This document shows, piece after piece, positions 56,752 to 64,000 of a stretch of 64,000 nt of DNA. Source of the stretch: Ureibacillus terrenus (GTDB taxonomy: Bacteria > Bacillota > Bacilli > Bacillales_A > Planococcaceae); assembly GCF_006569205.1 (NCBI RefSeq), contig NZ_VIGD01000007.1, positions 94,025 to 158,024 on the forward strand. Reading direction: 5' to 3'. The notes under the pieces were generated by a model. That model saw only the letters and a list, made by a program, of their open reading frames with translations, ran no database searches and had not been told where the DNA came from. Every line of letters starts with the position of its first letter. The stretch's first letter is position 1. Made by a program: the position numbers and the translations under genes.

Positions 56752-57863
56752 TTATTGAACGCTTACAACTGATCAATTATCGCAATTACGAATCTCTTGA
56801 TTTGGAGTTTTCCCCCAACATAAATGTTCTGATTGGAGAAAATGCACAAGGAAAAACAAATATTTTAGAGTCTATTTATGTCTTGGCGATGGCCAAATCC
56901 CATCGGACCAGCAATGATAAAGAATTAATACGTTGGGGAGAAGACTATGGTAAAATAAAAGGAGAGATTAGAAACCGGCACGGCCGCTTTCCTTTAGAGC
57001 TTTTGATTACTAAAAAAGGAAAAAAGGGTAAGGTTAACCATATTGAGCAATCGAAACTAAGTAATTATATAGGTCAAATCAATGTTGTTATGTTTGCGCC
57101 GGAGGACTTGAATATTGTAAAAGGCAGTCCGCAAGTGCGCAGACGTTTTATTGATATGGAAATCGGGCAAATTTCCCCAATATATTTGCATGAACTGCTC
57201 AATTTTCAAAAACTTTTAAAGCAGAGAAACCAGTTGTTGAAAAGCTATCAAGAGAAACAAAAAGTCGATGAAGTATTGTTCGATATTTACACTGAACAAT
57301 ATATTCAATCGGCAATACAAATTATTCGTAAGCGATTTGAATTCGTTGATCTTTTGCAAGAATGGGCGGAAAAGATCCACTCCGGCATATCCCAGGGAAT
57401 GGAAAATTTGAAGATCAAATATTTTACTACTAAAGGAATTGAAAAAAATTGGACCAACAGTGAAATGACTACATACTTAGCGGAAAAATTCGCTCAAGTG
57501 AAAGAAAAAGAAATGGAAAGGGGTCTGACGCTGATCGGACCTCATCGTGATGATTTGCAATTTCTAGTGAACGATTATGATGTTCAAACATACGGTTCAC
57601 AAGGCCAACAAAGAACGACTGCTCTATCATTGAAGTTGGCGGAAATTGAATTAATCAAACAAGAGACGGGAGAGTCTCCCATTTTACTATTGGATGATGT
57701 ATTGTCTGAACTGGATGATTTCCGTCAATCACATCTATTGAATACGATTCAAGAAGAAGTGCAAACACTTGTAACAACCACAAGTGTTGACGGAATTCAC
57801 CATGAGACACTACAACATGCAAAAATGTTTCACGTGAAACAAGGAAAAGTGGAGACCAAATAG
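56748..57863 (+). CDS. recF: Recombination protein RecF
   Basis: The 371-residue SMC-like ATPase loads RecA at gaps. Walker A is [18 protein letters not shown] near 30, the signature [21 protein letters not shown] near 285 and Walker [16 protein letters not shown] near 315. The ATG overlaps yaaA. A perfect parS site lies in its last codons (encoding MFHVKQ). Confidence 0.96.
   Translation: MIIERLQLINYRNYESLDLEFSPNINVLIGENAQGKTNILESIYVLAMAKSHRTSNDKELIRWGEDYGKIKGEIRNRHGRFPLELLITKKGKKGKVNHIEQSKLSNYIGQINVVMFAPEDLNIVKGSPQVRRRFIDMEIGQISPIYLHELLNFQKLLKQRNQLLKSYQEKQKVDEVLFDIYTEQYIQSAIQIIRKRFEFVDLLQEWAEKIHSGISQGMENLKIKYFTTKGIEKNWTNSEMTTYLAEKFAQVKEKEMERGLTLIGPHRDDLQFLVNDYDVQTYGSQGQQRTTALSLKLAEIELIKQETGESPILLLDDVLSELDDFRQSHLLNTIQEEVQTLVTTTSVDGIHHETLQHAKMFHVKQGKVETK
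57826..57841. promoter_or_regulatory. parS site within recF
   Basis: TGTTTCACGTGAAACA, a perfect 16 of 16 match to the parS consensus. Confidence 0.97.
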
Positions 57864-57928
57864 TCCAGATTTAATTTTTTGTCATTTAGGCAATTTCAAA
57901 TAACGCATACTAGGGTATGAAAGAGTAG

Positions 57929-59863
<1,935 letters not shown>

Positions 59864-59887
59864 TAAGTGGGAAAGGAGGTTTCCGCT

Positions 59888-62365
59888 TTGCCTGAAAATT
59901 TACATTCAGAAATCAAGCAAGTGAAAATCAGTGAAGAAGTGCAAAAATCCTTTTTGGATTATGCGATGAGCGTAATCGTTTCCAGGGCATTGCCCGATGT
60001 AAGAGACGGATTAAAACCTGTTCAGCGCCGCATTTTATATGGCATGTATGAATTGGGGAACCATTCGGACAAACCGTATAAAAAATGTGCCCGTATTGTT
60101 GGTGATGTAATGGGGAAATACCATCCCCACGGCGACTCCTCCATTTATGATGCGTTGGTGCGGATGGCGCAGGATTTCAGCTACCGCTACGTATTGGTGG
60201 ATGGCCACGGAAACTTCGGTTCCATTGATGGCGACGGGGCTGCTGCCAATCGTTATACGGAAGCCCGCATGTCCAAAATTTCGATGGAAATGCTTAGGGA
60301 TATCAATAAAGATACAATCGATTATGATCCAAACTACGATGGGACAGAAAAAGAGCCAAAAGTGCTGCCATCCCGTTTTCCGAATTTGCTTGTCAACGGT
60401 GCATCCGGAATTGCTGTCGGCATGGCCACAAACATACCGCCTCATCAATTGGGCGAAACCATTGATGCAATCATTGCCGTAGCCGAAAATCCGGAAATTA
60501 CGACAGAAGAATTGATGGAAATCATCCCAGGCCCTGATTTTCCAACAGGTGGAATTATTCTAGGCCGGAGCGGAATACGCAGAGCATATGAAACAGGGCG
60601 CGGAACAATCGTCGTCCGTGCGAAAGTGGAAATCGAAGTCAGCCCGATAGGAAAAGAAACCATTATTGTTACGGAAATACCATATCAAGTAAACAAAGCG
60701 AAGTTAATCGAAAAAATAGCCGAATTAGTCCGTGATAAAAAAATAGAAGGCATTTCCAACCTGCGGGATGAATCCGACCGCCGGGGAATGCGGATCGTGA
60801 TTGAAATCAGAAAAGACGCCAACGCCAATGTCGTGTTAAATAATCTATACAAACATACGGCCATGCAGATGAATTTCAGTGTCAACATGCTTGCTTTAGT
60901 GGATGGCCAGCCGAAAGTATTAAGTTTAAAAGAAGTTCTTTATCATTATTTGGAACATCAAAAAGTGGTCATTACCCGTCGTACACAATTTGAATTAAGA
61001 AAAGCGGAAGAGCGGGCCCATATTTTGGAAGGATTGCGCATTGCACTTAACCATATTGATGAAATCATCAATATCATCCGATCTTCGCGTTCAGGTGAAG
61101 ACGCAAAACCGATTTTGATGGAACGCTTTAACTTGACAGATAAACAAGCGCAAGCCATTTTGGATATGCGACTTGTCCGTTTGAGCGGTCTTGAAAGAGA
61201 AAAAATTGAAAATGAATATCAGGACTTGCAAAAATTAATTGGCGAATTAAAAGCAATCTTGGCAGATGAAGCGAAAATCATCGACATCATTAAAAAAGAA
61301 TTATTGGAAATTAAAGAGAAATTCAACGATGAACGCCGTACGGAAATCGCCCCAGGCGGTCCGGAAATGATTGAAGACGAAGATTTGATTCCAAAAGAAG
61401 ATTCTGTTGTAACGTTAACCCATAGAGGCTACATCAAACGATTGCCGGCAAGCACATACCGCAGCCAAAGAAGGGGCGGCCGCGGTGTTCAGGGAATGAA
61501 TACCAATGAAGATGATTTCGTTGAACATCTGTTATATACATCCACTCATGATGTTATTTTATTCTTCACTTCAAAAGGAAAAGTTTATAAAGCGAAAGGA
61601 TATGAAATTCCAGAATATGGACGGATGGCAAAAGGATTGCCGATTGTCAACCTGTTAAATTTGGAAAAAGAAGAAAAAGTAACGGCAATGATTGGCGTAA
61701 AAGAATATGATGAAAATGCATTCTTCGTATTTACGACAAAAATGGGGATTACAAAGCGCACCTCTTTATCCCAATTCGCAAATATCCGCAACAACGGATT
61801 GATTGCGATTCATTTACACGAAGATGATGAATTAATTTCCGTCCGATTAACAGACGGATCAAAACATGTTGTAATTGGCACAAGAAACGGCATGTTAATC
61901 CGCTTTGAAGAAACAGATATCCGTGAAATGGGCCGTACAGCAGCAGGTGTACGCGGCATTAAATTGCGGGAAGGCGACTGGGTAGTCGGCATGGAAATCG
62001 TTGAACCCGGACAAGATATTTTAGTCGTAACGGAAAAAGGGTATGGAAAACGTACGCCTGAATCCGAATATCGTCTGCAAAACCGTGGTGGGATTGGTAT
62101 TAAAACGATTCAGATTACAGAGAAAAACGGTCCAATGTGTGCAGTAAAAACTGTAGACGGTACAGAAGATATCATGTTGATTACAAACAATGGCATTCTG
62201 ATCCGCATGGATGTCAATGATATATCTTGCATCGGAAGAAATACACAAGGGGTCCGTTTAATCCGTTTGGCTGAAGACGAATATGTGTCTACGGTTGCAA
62301 GAGTAAAAAAAGAAGAGAATTCCGAAGAAACTGAAACGGCAGAAACAGAAGAAAATCATAAATAA
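59888..62365 (+). CDS. gyrA: DNA gyrase subunit A
   Basis: The 825-residue breakage-reunion subunit has the winged-helix region [28 protein letters not shown], catalytic Tyr in [11 protein letters not shown], and a C-terminal beta-pinwheel with the GyrA box [10 protein letters not shown] near 525. The quinolone region reads [13 protein letters not shown], with Ser retained at the usual resistance position. I take TTG at 59888, seven bases from AAAGGAGG; a GTG seven codons upstream overlaps it. A terminator follows. Confidence 0.97.
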   Translation: MPENLHSEIKQVKISEEVQKSFLDYAMSVIVSRALPDVRDGLKPVQRRILYGMYELGNHSDKPYKKCARIVGDVMGKYHPHGDSSIYDALVRMAQDFSYRYVLVDGHGNFGSIDGDGAAANRYTEARMSKISMEMLRDINKDTIDYDPNYDGTEKEPKVLPSRFPNLLVNGASGIAVGMATNIPPHQLGETIDAIIAVAENPEITTEELMEIIPGPDFPTGGIILGRSGIRRAYETGRGTIVVRAKVEIEVSPIGKETIIVTEIPYQVNKAKLIEKIAELVRDKKIEGISNLRDESDRRGMRIVIEIRKDANANVVLNNLYKHTAMQMNFSVNMLALVDGQPKVLSLKEVLYHYLEHQKVVITRRTQFELRKAEERAHILEGLRIALNHIDEIINIIRSSRSGEDAKPILMERFNLTDKQAQAILDMRLVRLSGLEREKIENEYQDLQKLIGELKAILADEAKIIDIIKKELLEIKEKFNDERRTEIAPGGPEMIEDEDLIPKEDSVVTLTHRGYIKRLPASTYRSQRRGGRGVQGMNTNEDDFVEHLLYTSTHDVILFFTSKGKVYKAKGYEIPEYGRMAKGLPIVNLLNLEKEEKVTAMIGVKEYDENAFFVFTTKMGITKRTSLSQFANIRNNGLIAIHLHEDDELISVRLTDGSKHVVIGTRNGMLIRFEETDIREMGRTAAGVRGIKLREGDWVVGMEIVEPGQDILVVTEKGYGKRTPESEYRLQNRGGIGIKTIQITEKNGPMCAVKTVDGTEDIMLITNNGILIRMDVNDISCIGRNTQGVRLIRLAEDEYVSTVARVKKEENSEETETAETEENHK

Positions 62366-62393
62366 AAAGAAAAACAGAAATAATCTACTTTCC

Positions 62394-62432
62394 AAACAGG
62401 AACATTGCTTTCATGTAATGTTCCTGTTTTTT
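62394..62432 (+). terminator. gyrBA terminator
   Basis: AAACAGGAACATT / AATGTTCCTGTTTTTT. Confidence 0.9.
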
Positions 62433-62527
62433 ACCTTTTTATGAAAAAAGTACTAAAAAAATCCGTGGTTTATAGTATAATTTACACGGGGATCTTTGAT
62501 GGATTCATACAAAAAGGGGTTTTTAGT

Positions 62528-63619
62528 GTGAGATTTACGATGGTAAAAGTAAATAACATAGAACTAGGTGCAGTGATAGCAAAAGATATTTACGCTAATA
62601 CCAGCTATCCGATTATTAAAAAAAACACACCTATTTCCTATGAACATTTACATATTTTAAAAGCGTTTAATATAAAAGAAGTACCAGTTTTGGATGAAAG
62701 TATAAGACAATCCGTTCCATACAAAACAATAGATTTAAATGAACATGATATTTTCCAAGAAAATAAAATGAATCAATTTGGAAGAAAGTATCTGGAATCG
62801 TTTGAACAATTTAAAAAAGAATTCAATAGCTGGGAAGCCGGTTCCAAAATTGATATAAGAAAATTAAGGGAAATGGTCATTCCGCTTATGGAAAAAGTAT
62901 TGGAAAACCGCTTTTATATTTTTGATTTGTTAAAATACTCCAGACCAGATGATTATATTTACCATCATTGTATTGCTACAGGATTAATCGCGGCTGCCAT
63001 TTCGAACAAGCTGGGGGTTGATTGGGGATATTCAATCCAAATGGGAATTGCAGGAACTTTGGCGGATTGCGGAATGTCTAAAATAATAAAAAGTATACGA
63101 AATAAGAAGGATCTTCTGACGGATGCGGAATTGCAGGAAATTCGAAAACATCCCATTTACAGCTATAGCATGATTAAAGATTTACCTGCATTAAAGCCGG
63201 AAATGAAAATCGCCATCTTTCAGCATCACGAACGTTTGGACGGCAGCGGCTATCCTTCGGGCGCCAAGATGGGGAATGTATTGAAATTATCCCAAATTAT
63301 TGCTGTCGCTGATACTTTCCACGCCATGGCCAGCGACCGTTTTTACCGCCCAAAAAAAACCCCGTTTGAAGTGATTGAAACGATTAAAGAAACTGAATTC
63401 GGTAAACTTGATGTCCAAGTTGTGAATGCAATGATCGATTTGCTAACCGATTTGCCAATTGGAACAAAGGTAGAATTAACGAATTTAGAAAAAGCGGAAG
63501 TTTTATATATTAATCGATTTTGCCCAACCCGTCCAATTGTCCGATTATTGAAAAATAGGGAAATCGTTGATTTATCTAAACAAAAATCTTTAACGATTTC
63601 TGATATAGTGACGGATTAA
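62528..63619 (+). CDS. HD-GYP domain protein with an altered HD motif
   Basis: The 363-residue protein has an N-terminal part of about 115 residues (VNNIELGAVIAKDIYANTSYPIIKKNTPISYEHL, typical of DUF3391-like partners) and an HD-GYP domain. HHERLDGSGYPSG and VADTFHAMASDRFYRP are intact, as are YHHCIATG and RKHPIYSYSMI. The HD doublet itself reads LADCGM (residues 178-183), with Ala for the metal-binding His. Catalysis on c-di-GMP is therefore doubtful. The GTG start at 62528 is eight bases from AAAAAGGGG; the 41-codon longer frame begins inside the gyrA terminator. A TATAAT lies at 62476. Confidence 0.85.
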   Translation: MRFTMVKVNNIELGAVIAKDIYANTSYPIIKKNTPISYEHLHILKAFNIKEVPVLDESIRQSVPYKTIDLNEHDIFQENKMNQFGRKYLESFEQFKKEFNSWEAGSKIDIRKLREMVIPLMEKVLENRFYIFDLLKYSRPDDYIYHHCIATGLIAAAISNKLGVDWGYSIQMGIAGTLADCGMSKIIKSIRNKKDLLTDAELQEIRKHPIYSYSMIKDLPALKPEMKIAIFQHHERLDGSGYPSGAKMGNVLKLSQIIAVADTFHAMASDRFYRPKKTPFEVIETIKETEFGKLDVQVVNAMIDLLTDLPIGTKVELTNLEKAEVLYINRFCPTRPIVRLLKNREIVDLSKQKSLTISDIVTD

Positions 63620-63645
63620 GCAAAATTTTGAAGTGAATTTTAAGC

Positions 63646-63674
63646 TTGATTTTTTCTTAACCCTATATTAGAAT
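63646..63674 (+). promoter_or_regulatory. rrn promoter P1
   Basis: TTGATT (63646-63651), 17 bases, TAGAAT (63669-63674). Confidence 0.7.
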
Positions 63675-63746
63675 GTTCCAATGCTGACACTACTTTATTA
63701 TATAAATAAAATTTTCTATCTGCATTAAAATATTTTAATATTTTTA

Positions 63747-63775
63747 TTGACATCATTATAGTAATATGTTAGTAT
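63747..63775 (+). promoter_or_regulatory. rrn promoter P2
   Basis: TTGACA (63747-63752), 17 bases, TAGTAT (63770-63775), then the leader TTGAAAACTGAACACC (63810-63825) typical of Bacillus rrn leaders, where the antitermination signals lie. Confidence 0.85.
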
Positions 63776-63911
63776 TAATGAGTCGCTACGATAAGATTAA
63801 TAATGAACCTTGAAAACTGAACACCAAAGCGTTGATGCCAGAAACAATTCTGGTTTGCCGGCCCCGTCGGCGAACCGGATTCGGACAAACAATTTGAGCG
63901 AAATCAAATTC

Positions 63912-64000
63912 TTTTTGGAGAGTTTGATCCTGGCTCAGGACGAACGCTGGCGGCGTGCCTAATACATGCAAGTCGAGCGGACCTCATAGGAAGCTTGCTT
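63912..64000 (+). rRNA. 16S ribosomal RNA, 5' end (partial)
   Basis: GAGAGTTTGATCCTGGCTCAG (63918 on, universal 27F region) is followed by GACGAACGCTGGCGGCGTGC and CTAATACATGCAAGTCGAGC, the conserved 16S start. The 5' end is placed by aligning to E. coli numbering. The gene runs off the window; this is the first rrn operon after gyrA, as in B. subtilis rrnO. Confidence 0.97.

Overview
The window is a low-to-moderate GC Firmicutes chromosome segment that contains the replication origin. The gene order rpmH-rnpA-yidC-khpB-mnmE-mnmG-rsmG-noc-parA-parB on one side and dnaA-dnaN-yaaA-recF-gyrB-gyrA-rrn on the other is the classic Bacillales origin layout. The walRKHIJ-htrA-rlmH cluster, SpoIIIJ-type YidC and the spore-associated YyaC point to an endospore former of the Bacillaceae/Planococcaceae type. 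The HD-GYP gene between gyrA and the rRNA operon makes me lean towards a Lysinibacillus/Ureibacillus-like organism, but that is a low-confidence inference.

Layout. 1-5.2 kb is accessory: the end of ahpF, an HxlR regulator, a LURP-one protein, azlCD, a small heme-oxidase-like membrane protein, a manganese catalase and two small conserved proteins. 5.2-14.4 kb is a lactate/pyruvate module: pyruvate carboxylase, lactate permease, the LutR regulator and lutABC, with the same palindrome in front of lutP and lutA. 14.5-19.9 kb holds an NAD(P)-binding protein, a PadR regulator with an ABC exporter, a methyltransferase, an IDEAL-like protein and ferritin, with a Fur box in between. 20-31.4 kb carries rlmH, a DnaA-box cluster, htrA, the wal operon, a LysM-G5-M23 cell-wall hydrolase and purA. 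31.5-36.3 kb is dnaB-rplI-gdpP-yybS. 36.5-38.6 kb has a small His-rich protein behind a striking repeated operator, a decayed histidine-kinase gene, and rpsF-ssb-rpsR. 38.7-43.1 kb holds DUF3267, ychF, DUF951, an MscS channel, yyaC and DUF554. 43.3-53 kb is the partition, tRNA-modification and membrane-insertion block. 53-55 kb is oriC in two parts flanking dnaA. 55-64 kb is dnaN to gyrA, an HD-GYP protein with a broken HD motif, and the start of a 16S rRNA gene.

How it works together. Genes on both sides of oriC are read mostly away from it. DnaA boxes flank dnaA, four parS sites serve ParAB/Noc, and secondary DnaA-box clusters lie upstream of mnmE and between rlmH and htrA. The accessory left third joins peroxide defence (AhpF, Mn catalase), iron storage (ferritin beside a Fur box) and lactate oxidation feeding pyruvate into oxaloacetate. 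Seven genes, including dnaA, gyrA and ssb, appear to use TTG starts; I chose those starts from Shine-Dalgarno spacing and remembered homologue N-termini.
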